From: G016756615 sp050958605 | GTDB taxonomy: Bacteria > Pseudomonadota > Alphaproteobacteria > Rhizobiales > Rhizobiaceae | Reading direction: 5' to 3' | Assembly (NCBI RefSeq): GCF_050958605.1 | Contig: NZ_JBJHDO010000013.1 | Span: forward strand, 1-64,000 | DNA: 64,000 nt | Shown here: positions 26,696 to 34,968 of the stretch, one piece after another | Layout: each line of letters begins with the position of its first letter | Numbering within the stretch: the first letter of the stretch is position 1 | The notes under the pieces: generated by a model | The model's input: the letters and a program-made list of their open reading frames with translations, nothing else | Databases searched by the model: none | Told to the model about the DNA's origin: nothing | Program-made: the position numbers and the translations under genes

Positions 26696-27883
26696 GTGAA
26701 AGAACTGAAAAGTCCGATCTTGGTGGTCGGAGGGGGGATCGGCGGCCTCGCGGTAGCCTTCGTCCTGGCCGGCATGGGACATCAGGTTCGTGTTTTCGAG
26801 CAGGCCCCCAATTTCGAGGAAGTCGGGGCCGGTGTGCAATTGGGGCCCAATGGTGTGCGGGCATTGGACGAGATCGGGCTGCGTGCCGAACTGGAACGCT
26901 GTGCCTGGACCCCTGCCGCCCTCATGATGCGTAACGGCTATTCTGCGATCGACGACATATCCCTGCCGTTGACGGACTGCTTTGTCGAGCGTTTCGGCAA
27001 TCCCTATCTGGTCGTCCATCGTGCGGATCTGTTGCAACTTCTGCTCGATGCCTGCGCCGGATCGCCATTGATCGAACTCAATACCGGCGCGCAGGTCGTT
27101 GCCGTCGGTCAGCGAGATGATGGGGTCGTCTTGAGCTTCGCTGACGGCACCACTGCGGGGGGCGCGGCCCTGATAGGTGCTGACGGGCTCCGATCCGTTG
27201 TCCGGAAGAAAATTGTCGGGGATGGCGATCCCCCTCCGCCGCGCCTCGTCGTTTACCGATCGGTCATTTCCCGCGACAAGATCCCCGATGAATTGTGGAG
27301 CGCTAACGTGGTCATGTGGTCCGGCACGCGCGCCGATTTCGTGCATTACCCGTTGCGACGGGGCGAATTGTTCAATTTGGTCGCGACGTTCGAGCCCGAC
27401 TATGATCTCGACCCGACGGCGATCGGCGGGAGCCGTGAGGACCTGCTGAAGCCATATCTGGATTTTTCGCCCGGCGTGAAGCAACTGCTGGAGTTGGTGG
27501 ATGTGAGCCGCCGCTGGATGGTCACCGACCGCGAGCCGGTGGAGCGTTGGAGCGACGGCCGCATCGTTCTGCTCGGCGACTCCGCTCATCCGATGCTGCA
27601 ATATATGGCGCAGGGTGCCTGCCAGGCGCTGGAGGATGTCGTCCAGCTCGGTCGGGAGGTGGCCAGCTCGCCGGCCGATCTAGAGAGTGCATTCTCCCGA
27701 TACGCGAAGGCGCGTTATCTGCGCACCGCACGAGTCCAGGCCGCTGCCCGCTATTTCGTTGACGTGTGCCAGGCAGGGCCTGTGCTTTCGCAAGTGCGTA
27801 AGACCTACTTCGATCGCGCCCCCGTCGCGCAAATCTATGACGACCTTGCCTGGCTTTATGCGCCTGGAGACGAACGTTTCTGA
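26696..27883 (+). CDS. class A FAD monooxygenase, 3-hydroxybenzoate 6-hydroxylase/salicylate hydroxylase-like
   Basis: A flavin hydroxylase of about 395 residues. The Rossmann motif ILVVGGGIGGLAVAFVL is near the N-terminus, then GAGVQLGPNGVRAL, the GADGLRSVVR motif and VLLGDSAHPMLQYMAQGACQALED, the last close to 3-hydroxybenzoate 6-hydroxylase. That enzyme makes gentisate, and a gentisate-dioxygenase-like gene follows. The GTG at 26696 sits six bases after GGAGG; the ATG at 26678 would put the ribosome site inside the gene. It is the first gene of a three-gene unit with its own operator pair. Confidence 0.86.
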   Translation: MKELKSPILVVGGGIGGLAVAFVLAGMGHQVRVFEQAPNFEEVGAGVQLGPNGVRALDEIGLRAELERCAWTPAALMMRNGYSAIDDISLPLTDCFVERFGNPYLVVHRADLLQLLLDACAGSPLIELNTGAQVVAVGQRDDGVVLSFADGTTAGGAALIGADGLRSVVRKKIVGDGDPPPPRLVVYRSVISRDKIPDELWSANVVMWSGTRADFVHYPLRRGELFNLVATFEPDYDLDPTAIGGSREDLLKPYLDFSPGVKQLLELVDVSRRWMVTDREPVERWSDGRIVLLGDSAHPMLQYMAQGACQALEDVVQLGREVASSPADLESAFSRYAKARYLRTARVQAAARYFVDVCQAGPVLSQVRKTYFDRAPVAQIYDDLAWLYAPGDERF

Positions 27884-27932
27884 GCCGTTCCCCAGGCTCT
27901 TGCTATGCCCTCGAGCGGCTGGGCCCGCGAAA

Positions 27933-28586
27933 ATGGACGACAATATGAACAGCACTGTTTTCCTTGGCCGCGGGTCGGCGACCCGCGAATTTGATCCCGC
28001 AAATCTATCGACTCGTGAGCAATACAAGCTGCTCACCGGTTCGATCGTGCCGCGCCCGATCGCGCTGGTGACCACCTTGGGTTCCGCTGGAGTGAATGCG
28101 GCGCCGTTCAGTTTCTTCAACGTCGTTGGCGTGGCGCCGCCAACGATCATGCTGTCGATCGGGATGCGCGGCGAGGAGCTCGAGAAGGACACCCTTCGCA
28201 ATCTGCGCGCGGTGCCTGAATTCGTCGTCCATATCGTGCATGAAGACGAGAGAGAGGCGATGCAGTTGTGTGCGGGCTACTACCCGCCCGAAGTCAACGA
28301 GACCGAACTCGCCGGCTTCGAAGTTCTGCCGAGCCGCAAGGTAAGGCCGCCGCGCATTGCTAGGTGTCCCGCGCAATTCGAGTGCGTCGTCAAAAACATA
28401 ATTCCCGTCGGGGCGGTGCCTTATCATATGGTGCTGGGCGAGATTGTTGCCATGCATTTCGGTGAAGATATCGTCAGCCAGAACCTGCACGTCGATCTGG
28501 ATAGGCTGAGTCCCCTCGGGCGGCTAGCCGGTCCGGCGTCGTATGTCCGCCTTTCCGACCGGCTTTCCCTTGCGCCGGTGGATTAG
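27933..28586 (+). CDS. flavin reductase-like (DIM6/NTAB, flavoredoxin) protein
   Basis: A 217-residue FMN-binding split-barrel protein. STREQYKLLTGSIVPRPIALVTT and NAAPFSFFNVVGVAPPTIMLSIG are the family signature. Such proteins reduce flavin for two-component monooxygenases or are flavoproteins themselves. The two monooxygenases here are single-component types, so its partner is unclear. The start at 27933 (MDDNMNST) has a weak ribosome site; the upstream frame overlaps the monooxygenase and is a shadow. Confidence 0.85.
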   Translation: MDDNMNSTVFLGRGSATREFDPANLSTREQYKLLTGSIVPRPIALVTTLGSAGVNAAPFSFFNVVGVAPPTIMLSIGMRGEELEKDTLRNLRAVPEFVVHIVHEDEREAMQLCAGYYPPEVNETELAGFEVLPSRKVRPPRIARCPAQFECVVKNIIPVGAVPYHMVLGEIVAMHFGEDIVSQNLHVDLDRLSPLGRLAGPASYVRLSDRLSLAPVD

Positions 28587-28661
28587 ACCGAACTCCCGGT
28601 CCAAAGATGGGCGCGCTTGTGAGCTGCTGCTCGATGAATACCGTCATGAAGGAGATTGATG

Positions 28662-29774
28662 ATGACCGGCACACATCTCAGTAACGATTCCCTGGAACAG
28701 CTTCACGAAGACCTCGCTGCCGCGAATATGGCTCCGACATGGAAGTACATAGCCGATTTTGTCTCTAAGGAACCCAAGGCGACTTACAGGCCGTGGCTCT
28801 GGCGCTGGAATGAGATCCTTCCGCTCCTGCAGCGTGCAGGGGATCTCATCACCCCCGACCGTGGCGCCGAACGGCGCTCGATGGAGCATGTGAACCCGGA
28901 TCTGAAGCCGTATTATTCCACCAGCCACACGATCGCGACGGCCGTGCAACTGGTGAAGGCTGGGGAACGTGCCCCTGCGCATCGGCACGCAACGGGTGCC
29001 ATCCGCTTTGCTGCTTCCAGCAAGGGAGGGAGGGTCTACACGAAAGTTCAGGGAGAGAGGCTCATGATGGAGGAGAATGATCTCATCCTGACACCTTCCT
29101 GGGCATGGCACGAGCATGCCAACGAAACCGATCACGACATCGTCTGGCTCGACGCTCTCGACTTTCCGCTCGTCAATCTGCTCAAGACGAGCATTTTCGA
29201 GCCGGGTGAAGGGGCGGTGTGCGCCGACAAACCGGACAACTACACCCGCGATGCACTTGGCCTCTATCGGACCGTTGGCGGCGGTGACTACAGCGAGGCG
29301 CAGCCAACCTTGCGATATCCTTGGGTCGAGATGCGTGCTGCCCTCGATCGACGCTCCGGTGACAAGGGATGTCCCCATGACGGGATTCTTCTCGAATACA
29401 TCAATCCGCTCAGCTCCGGTCCCACACTGCCCACTCTCTCCTGCCGCGCACAACTTCTTCGCGACGGGGAGCGTCTGAAGGCGCATCGGGCCACGGCGAG
29501 CACCATCTACTACGTCATTGCCGGCAGCGGTTCGACCGTGATCGACGGACAGCTTTTTGAGTGGCAGAAGGGTGATGTCTTCGTGGTACCGATCTGGGCC
29601 TGGCATGAGCACCACAACGGGACGGGCGATGCCTATCTCTTTTCTATCACGGACCAACCGGCGATGGAGCGCCTTGGCCTCTACCGCGAAGAGGCGTTGC
29701 AGGAGAGCGGCGGTCATCAGTCGGTTTCGACCAGCTTCCGCTCCGACAGCCGGGAGCGGAACCATGAAGCATGA
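28662..29774 (+). CDS. gentisate 1,2-dioxygenase-like bicupin
   Basis: A 370-residue bicupin extradiol-type dioxygenase. The first cupin carries the iron ligands H107 and H109 (PAHRHATGAIRF) and H150 (WAWHEHAN). The second cupin has AHRATASTIYYVIAGSGS and WAWHEHHN. The family includes gentisate, 1-hydroxy-2-naphthoate and salicylate dioxygenases, all Fe(II) ring-cleaving enzymes. The ATG at 28662 has AAGGAG seven bases upstream. No maleylpyruvate isomerase or fumarylpyruvate hydrolase is nearby, so gentisate itself as substrate is not secured. Confidence 0.85.
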   Translation: MTGTHLSNDSLEQLHEDLAAANMAPTWKYIADFVSKEPKATYRPWLWRWNEILPLLQRAGDLITPDRGAERRSMEHVNPDLKPYYSTSHTIATAVQLVKAGERAPAHRHATGAIRFAASSKGGRVYTKVQGERLMMEENDLILTPSWAWHEHANETDHDIVWLDALDFPLVNLLKTSIFEPGEGAVCADKPDNYTRDALGLYRTVGGGDYSEAQPTLRYPWVEMRAALDRRSGDKGCPHDGILLEYINPLSSGPTLPTLSCRAQLLRDGERLKAHRATASTIYYVIAGSGSTVIDGQLFEWQKGDVFVVPIWAWHEHHNGTGDAYLFSITDQPAMERLGLYREEALQESGGHQSVSTSFRSDSRERNHEA

Positions 29775-30029
29775 GCGGTATGATATTGTCTTGTGAAAGC
29801 CATCGACCGCTTTCCGCAGCATTCGGCGTCTGGCGATCACTCTCCCAGTGATCACGCCGTACCCTCTATATTCCAGGTCTGACGGCGCGGGACAGTGAAG
29901 GTGCGGCCATCGGCGTCCGCGATTATGAGCGTCAGACGCGCCAAATCTGCGAAAATCTCAAGGGCAAGGATCGAGGCGACTGGCGGTACGGTCGAGAATA
30001 TCGTGTCGTCACGGTCCATGTCTGTGACG
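29775..30029. other. gene-free island edge
   Basis: No intact gene. A 7-bp hairpin GATCACT/AGTGATC (29835-29853) follows the dioxygenase gene and could weakly terminate it, though no T run follows. The minus strand has short coding-like pieces that may belong with the Toprim remnant to the right. Confidence 0.4.
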
Positions 30030-30139
30030 TCACGCCGACGACAGGTCCAGCGGCTCGATCCCTGCCTTGCCGGGGGATGTCATGCGCCCGATCGCCTGCG
30101 GGGTCGAGATCGCGGGCGATGTAGAAGCGCTTGAGCCCC
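30030..30139 (-). pseudogene. remnant of Toprim-domain (DUF7146-like) protein
   Basis: The minus strand encodes LKRFYIARDLDPAGDRAHD (about 30080-30139), matching the DxDxxG core of Toprim domains in rhizobial plasmid and integrative-element proteins. After a frame change it continues KAGIEPLDLSSA to a TGA at 30030. The gene is clearly broken. It supports past residence of a mobile element here. Confidence 0.35.
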
Positions 30140-30380
30140 GGTTCCGGTGAGCACGGTGATCGCGGCGGTAGCGCAGATAGTGTTCGACCAGCAAGCCGCG
30201 ATGGGCTGCGACATGCCGATCAGCCGAGCCCGCCGGGAATCTCCAGTGCGTGTCGCCGGTGCCGTTACCCGCGAGCTTCTATACCGCCGCGACCAGCTTG
30301 TAGTCCGCACCGATCACAGCGCGGCGTTCGTCTTGGCTACTTGAAAGGAATGAATACCGCAGACGGAATAGCGACAAGGA

Positions 30381-30659
30381 TCAGGATACAAACTGCACTT
30401 TCCGCCCCATCCTGTTCGTTCCCTCTGCTGATCCCGACATCAACGCGTGGCCGGGCTTCATTCCCGTCGTATCCACCGCCGCAATCGTGTAGGAGCCGTC
30501 CTTCTTTGCGGCGTAGATCTCCGACGGCCTACCTGTCACCGGACGAAACGCTCGCGGTAAGGTGGATTGGGCCAACGACACTGAGGGAGATGTCCACGAC
30601 GAGGTTCGTTCCGTTGTGCAGGCGGTGAGTGTCAATGCTACGACGAGCGCGAAAGACAC
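30381..30659 (-). pseudogene. truncated L,D-transpeptidase lipoprotein
   Basis: A 92-residue open frame. It has a lipoprotein signal (LTLTAC, Cys14) and PSEIYAAKKDGSYTIAAVDTTGMKP, which matches the region just before the YkuD domain in lipoprotein L,D-transpeptidases such as the one at 35.9 kb. After about residue 69 the sequence becomes unrelated and no catalytic HxxxSxGCxR follows. Its promoter side holds a PmrA-type box (30723-30739). It is most likely the 5' end of a gene cut by the island, so the product is non-catalytic. Confidence 0.55.
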
Positions 30660-30722
30660 GCAGTATGTGGTTTGTAAAGCCCCGCCGGACAGTAAATGTC
30701 ACTCGTCCATCAACTCCCGTTC

Positions 30723-30739
30723 CTTAAGGCTGCCTTAAG
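30723..30739. promoter_or_regulatory. PmrA-type box 1, upstream of the two-component operon
   Basis: CTTAAG-GCTGC-CTTAAG, a direct repeat with an 11-bp period, 30 bp before the regulator start and about 65 bp from the truncated transpeptidase start on the other strand. It matches the published PmrA/QseB consensus CTTAAG-N5-CTTAAG. Confidence 0.75.
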
Positions 30740-30769
30740 CCTCGTGCAGGAAGCGGAGCCAACTCGTGG

Positions 30770-31441
30770 ATGGTGACGATGCGCGTTCTTATAGTCGAAG
30801 ATGACGCCGTTCTGAGGGACGGGCTCAAGGTGGGGCTCGCGATCGGCGGCTTTAACGCCGACGCGGTCGAAAGCTGCGAGGAAGCCAACGCGGTCCTGAG
30901 GAATCACGAATTCGACGCGCTGGTGCTCGACCTGATGCTTCCGGACGGTTCGGGTCTCGACGTGCTCAAGACCATGCGGGAGCGCCGCGACACCACGCCG
31001 GTCCTGCTTCTGACGGCACGCGACCGCGTCGCCGATCGTATTCTCGGACTGGATGCTGGCGCCGATGATTATCTGGGCAAGCCGTTCGATCTCGACGAGG
31101 TCGCCGCCCGCTTGCGTGCTCTCGTCCGTCGCGCGTCGGGGCGCCCCCATTCACTCCTCGAGTGGCGCGGCCTCAGCCTCGATCCGGCAACCCAGCGGGT
31201 GGAGCAGGATGGCGAACATATCCGCCTTTCCCGGCGGGAATACACGATCCTCCATGCGCTCATGATTCATCCCGGACAGATCCTGTCGAAAAGCCGGATA
31301 GAAGAAAAGCTCTACGGATGGCAGGAGGAGGTAGAGAGCAATGCTGTCGAAGTCCACATCCACAATCTCCGCAGCAAGGTGGGGCCGGGCTTGATCCAGA
31401 CCGTCCGGGGCATCGGCTATCGTCTCGCGGAGGAACAGTGA
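30770..31441 (+). CDS. OmpR-family response regulator, PmrA/QseB type
   Basis: A 223-residue receiver plus winged-helix regulator. The receiver has VEDD, the phospho-acceptor Asp in LVLDLMLPDG, and Lys in GKPFDLDEV. The DNA-binding half has LSRREYTILHALM and NAVEVHIHNLRSKVG, ending RGIGYRLAEE. Sequence style and the box upstream place it with PmrA/QseB. A start at the ATG at 30779 (MRVLIVEDD) is equally possible. Its stop overlaps the kinase ATG. It probably controls the boxes at 30.7, 32.9, 35.9 and 63.1 kb. Confidence 0.93.
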   Translation: MVTMRVLIVEDDAVLRDGLKVGLAIGGFNADAVESCEEANAVLRNHEFDALVLDLMLPDGSGLDVLKTMRERRDTTPVLLLTARDRVADRILGLDAGADDYLGKPFDLDEVAARLRALVRRASGRPHSLLEWRGLSLDPATQRVEQDGEHIRLSRREYTILHALMIHPGQILSKSRIEEKLYGWQEEVESNAVEVHIHNLRSKVGPGLIQTVRGIGYRLAEEQ

Positions 31442-32781
31442 TGCCTTCGATCTCGAAGCGGCTCTTCCTTATCCTCGTTCTCACCACCGGGCTTGTCTGG
31501 CTGTCGGCTGTGGTCTGGATTTTCCTGAGCACCCGCGCGGAAGTCGAACGGGTCCTCGATGCGCGGCTGATGGAGGCTGGCCGCATGGTTTCCTCGCTGA
31601 TCGTCAGTCAGGAGATCGCTGCAGACACGAACAAGACCGTCGCCGCAGATATTCCCGTGCGTGCGCACAGTTCCTACGACCGTCAACTCTCTTGCCAGAT
31701 CTGGTCCTTGCAAGGCACGCTGATCGGACGTTCCGAGGATGCACCCGATCAGAAGCTGGCCGAGCATGCGGACGGAATTTCCGAAACCGAGATCGACGGC
31801 GAGAGGTGGCGCGTTTATGCCGTTACGAACACCGATCTCGGTGTGCGCGTCCTGGTGGGTGACAATCTGAGGATACGCGACGGCCTGGTGAACGACGTCA
31901 TTCGTGGACTTCTCCTGCCCGCGATGCTGATCTTGCCTGTCTTGGCCGGGCTGATCTGGCTAAGCGTAAGGAAGGGGCTCGCGCCTTTGAACAAGGTCGC
32001 CCACGATCTGGAGGCGCGCCATGCCTCCGATCTCAGTCCGATCGAGGACGTGGAGACGGCGAAGGAGATCGTGCCTGTACTCCAATCGCTGAACGGCTTG
32101 TTCGCTCGCGTGGCAAGTCTGCGCGAACGCGAGCGCAATTTCACCGCCTTCGCCGCCCACGAGTTGCGCACGCCGCTGACTGGCCTCAAGACACAGGCGC
32201 AGGTCGCGCTCGCCAGCGAGAATGGCGAGATCCGGGACCAGGCGCTGCGTCAGATCGTGGTGGGTGTCGACCGCACAGGACGACTGGTGCGCCAGCTGCT
32301 CGACATGTCGGCGATCGAGGCGCTCGACCAGGAGAAGCGAGGGGGAGTCGTGCAGCCGGCGTCGATTCTAAGATCGCTCGCGGAAGAACTCGCAGACCCT
32401 GCAAGGGACGTGACTGTTGAAGTTTCCTCTGACCTCGATGCGGTAGAGTTGGAGATCGAACCGGAACTCTTCACCCTGGCAGCCCGGAACCTCGTGGAGA
32501 ACGCGGTCAATCACTCGCCGCCGGGCGGCGTCGTGCAGTGCCGCCTCGACAATACCTCCGAAGGGGGGCGGATCGTCATCGAGGATCATGGTCCCGGCAT
32601 ACCCGATGAGGAGTTAGGCCAGGTCACGGAACGATTTTTCAGGGGGCGCAACAAGGCGCCTGTCGGAAGCGGGCTGGGGCTGGCCATCGTCGAACTCGCG
32701 CTCGGGCGAGGCGGCTGGAGATTGCAGCTCCAGAACCGAGATGCTGGCGGCTTGCGCGCCGTGATCGCGCATGCCACCTGA
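31441..32781 (+). CDS. sensor histidine kinase, QseC/PmrB type
   Basis: A 446-residue membrane kinase. There are two transmembrane helices, near 8-30 and 158-178, flanking a periplasmic domain like the 2CSK_N/QseC sensor. The H-box is FAAHELRTPL, followed by an N-box (NLVENAVNHSPPGG) and G-boxes (DHGPGIPDEE, GSGLGLAIV). Its ATG overlaps the regulator stop (TGATG). The signal is unknown; the neighbouring targets suggest envelope redox or metal stress. Confidence 0.92.
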   Translation: MPSISKRLFLILVLTTGLVWLSAVVWIFLSTRAEVERVLDARLMEAGRMVSSLIVSQEIAADTNKTVAADIPVRAHSSYDRQLSCQIWSLQGTLIGRSEDAPDQKLAEHADGISETEIDGERWRVYAVTNTDLGVRVLVGDNLRIRDGLVNDVIRGLLLPAMLILPVLAGLIWLSVRKGLAPLNKVAHDLEARHASDLSPIEDVETAKEIVPVLQSLNGLFARVASLRERERNFTAFAAHELRTPLTGLKTQAQVALASENGEIRDQALRQIVVGVDRTGRLVRQLLDMSAIEALDQEKRGGVVQPASILRSLAEELADPARDVTVEVSSDLDAVELEIEPELFTLAARNLVENAVNHSPPGGVVQCRLDNTSEGGRIVIEDHGPGIPDEELGQVTERFFRGRNKAPVGSGLGLAIVELALGRGGWRLQLQNRDAGGLRAVIAHAT

Positions 32782-33149
32782 TGGCAGACTATAGCGCGAC
32801 AATCTGGGAGAGACGGCGGCGACAGGCCGTTCACGCACCTGCGCTGAAGGCTCGCAGTAGCCAGCTCTGCATCGGAGAGCCGGCTCTTAAGGCTCTCTTA
32901 AGGTGGAAACGGCGTTTGCGGTTCCAACGATCCACGAAGGACCGCATGCATGGCAACGCGACGATGCTTTTTTGACCTCCACAGCGATTATCTCGCTGGA
33001 CTGGGCCTTCGCGGTGCGCCTGTCTTCCTGATCGGGCAGTTCCTCGTCGCTTCCGCGCTCTATGAGCTCGGGTTCCGGCAAAGCGTCAGGATGGGTGGGA
33101 AGCCTCCTAAAGTGTCTCCGGCCGATCGATCTGAAATCCGAGTGACTTC
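32782..33149. promoter_or_regulatory. leader region of dsbD with PmrA-type box 2 (32886-32902)
   Basis: CTTAAG-GCTCT-CTTAAG lies at 32886-32902, 248 bp before the dsbD ATG. A 70-codon frame (32950-33162) overlaps the dsbD start but shows no recognisable features. The box implies that dsbD has its own regulated promoter in addition to readthrough from the kinase gene. Confidence 0.65.
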
Positions 33150-34967
33150 ATGCTCCGTATGACCATGTTCCGCCTTCTCGCAATCCTGTTCTTCGCGTTC
33201 TGGTCCGTCCCTGCTTCCGCTCAACAGGACGATCTTCTCCAAGCCGAAGACGCCTTCCGCTTCTCTGTCGAACGCGATGCGAACGAGCAGATCGTGCTGC
33301 GCTGGCAAATAGCGGACGGCTACTATCTCTATCGCGATCATCTGAAGGCGAAGGACGCCTCGACCAACGAGGAGGTCACGCTCCACACCGAGCCGGGCGT
33401 CGTGGAAGCCGCGGACGCCAATTTCGGGCCGTCGGAGGTCTACTACCTCGAAACGATTGCGCGGCTGGGCTCTGGTGCCCCCGCCGAGGTGGCCGTGACC
33501 TATCAGGGCTGCAAGAAGGATTCGATCTGCTATCCGCCGCTTACGCTGACAGTGGACACACAGACTCTGCAGACGTCCGAGCCAACGGTCGGCTTCGGTG
33601 TCGCCGCACCTGCGGCCACTCCTCCTGACAACGCGGGTGGCGCTAATTTCACGCTGGCCGAGGAGACGCTGGGCGGCGGCATGGTGGGCTCGTTGCTCGA
33701 GAATGGCGGCGCGCTCTGGGTCGTCGTCAGCTTCCTCGCCTTTGGCCTTCTGCTCGCGTTTACGCCATGCGTCTTGCCCATGTATCCGATCCTCAGCGCG
33801 ACTCTTGCCCGGCAGGGAGAGGCGCTGACGGCGCGCCGCGGCTTCGTTCTGTCGTCAGCCTATGTGCTGGCGATGGCTGCCGCCTTCGGCCTGCTCGGCG
33901 TGGTGGCCGCGTGGTCGGGCCAGAACCTGCAGATAGTCCTGCAGTCACCCTATGCCATCGGGGCCGTCTCCGTTCTATTCGTGGTGCTGGCGACTTCGAT
34001 GTTCGGCTTTTTCGAACTGCAACTGCCGACGGCCTGGGTCAGCCGGATGGCAGGCATGAAGACCGGCGCACGCGGCTCGGTCGGCGGAGCTGCCGGAATG
34101 GGTTTCCTCTCTGCGCTGATCGTAGGGCCGTGTGTCACCGCTCCGCTTGCGGCAGCGCTTCTTTATATCGCCCACACCGGCGATGCCTGGCTTGGCGCTG
34201 CGGCGCTCTTTGCGCTTGGGCTCGGCCAGGGCATCCCGCTGATTGCTTTCGGAACCATGGGCAGTCGGGCGCTGCCGCGAGCCGGAGCCTGGATGGTGCA
34301 GGTCAAATACGTCTTCGGGTTTGTGTTCCTCGGTGCCGCCATCTGGATGGCCGAACGCATATTGCCGTCGCAGGCCGGTATGGCGCTGTGGGCCATCCTG
34401 CTTCTGACCGCAGCCGTCTTCGTCGGCGTCTCCGACCGCCTCGACGCCGATGCACCGGCCGGGCCGCGCTTTCGCAAGGCAGCAGGCCTCGCTTTCTTCC
34501 TCGGTGGCGTGATGATCGCCATCGGTGCGGCATCGGGCGGGACCGATCCGCTGCGCCCTCTTGCTCATTTTGGTGTGGGAGGTTCGGGACAGCAGCTTGC
34601 CGAGGCTGAGGTTACGTTCATGGAAGCGCGTTCGACGCCGGAGGTCGAGCAGGCGATCGCCTCTGCGGATGGGCGTCCCACGCTGGTCTACTTCACCGCT
34701 GACTGGTGTGTGACCTGCAAGACGATCGAGCGCAACGTCCTGCCGCAGAAGGAGATCGTTGCGGGACTCGATGGCTTTCAGCGCATCAAGGTCGATCTGA
34801 CAACACTGGACGAGACCAATCAGGCCCTGATGCGCGATCTCGCCGTCATCGGCCCGCCCACAATGATCTTCTTCGATCGGAATGCCGCCGAGGCTGACGG
34901 CTCTCGCCTCGTAGGCGAGGTCACGACCGAGACCCTGGGGGCATCGATCGCGCTGGCGGGGCCGTGA
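33150..34967 (+). CDS. dsbD: protein-disulfide reductase DsbD
   Basis: A 605-residue three-domain thiol transporter that moves electrons from cytoplasmic thioredoxin to periplasmic disulfide proteins. A signal peptide ends PASA. The alpha domain carries C121 and C127 (GCKKDSIC), the eight-helix membrane domain has the paired cysteines in FTPCVLPMYP and GPCVTAPL, and the C-terminal thioredoxin domain has WCVTC (about 517-521). All redox cysteines are present. It ends one base before the Lgt-like/TlpA fusion start, so the two are co-translated. Confidence 0.93.
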   Translation: MLRMTMFRLLAILFFAFWSVPASAQQDDLLQAEDAFRFSVERDANEQIVLRWQIADGYYLYRDHLKAKDASTNEEVTLHTEPGVVEAADANFGPSEVYYLETIARLGSGAPAEVAVTYQGCKKDSICYPPLTLTVDTQTLQTSEPTVGFGVAAPAATPPDNAGGANFTLAEETLGGGMVGSLLENGGALWVVVSFLAFGLLLAFTPCVLPMYPILSATLARQGEALTARRGFVLSSAYVLAMAAAFGLLGVVAAWSGQNLQIVLQSPYAIGAVSVLFVVLATSMFGFFELQLPTAWVSRMAGMKTGARGSVGGAAGMGFLSALIVGPCVTAPLAAALLYIAHTGDAWLGAAALFALGLGQGIPLIAFGTMGSRALPRAGAWMVQVKYVFGFVFLGAAIWMAERILPSQAGMALWAILLLTAAVFVGVSDRLDADAPAGPRFRKAAGLAFFLGGVMIAIGAASGGTDPLRPLAHFGVGGSGQQLAEAEVTFMEARSTPEVEQAIASADGRPTLVYFTADWCVTCKTIERNVLPQKEIVAGLDGFQRIKVDLTTLDETNQALMRDLAVIGPPTMIFFDRNAAEADGSRLVGEVTTETLGASIALAGP

Positions 34968-34968
34968 T

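Larger units (their letters stand above)
11888..30455. mobile_element. probable genomic island carrying a catabolic cluster
   Basis: Bounded on the left by tRNA-Gly and a decayed copy of its 3' end, and on the right by an L,D-transpeptidase gene that loses homology after about residue 69 (near 30455). A remnant of a Toprim-like protein typical of integrative elements lies near the right edge. By eye the cluster is less GC-rich than its flanks. No integrase or intact right attachment copy is visible, so the mechanism is not proven and the exact ends are estimates. Confidence 0.42.

Noticed and set aside
32950..33162. 70-codon frame before dsbD
   Set aside because: It overlaps the dsbD start and the signal-peptide region, with no ribosome site or family resemblance.
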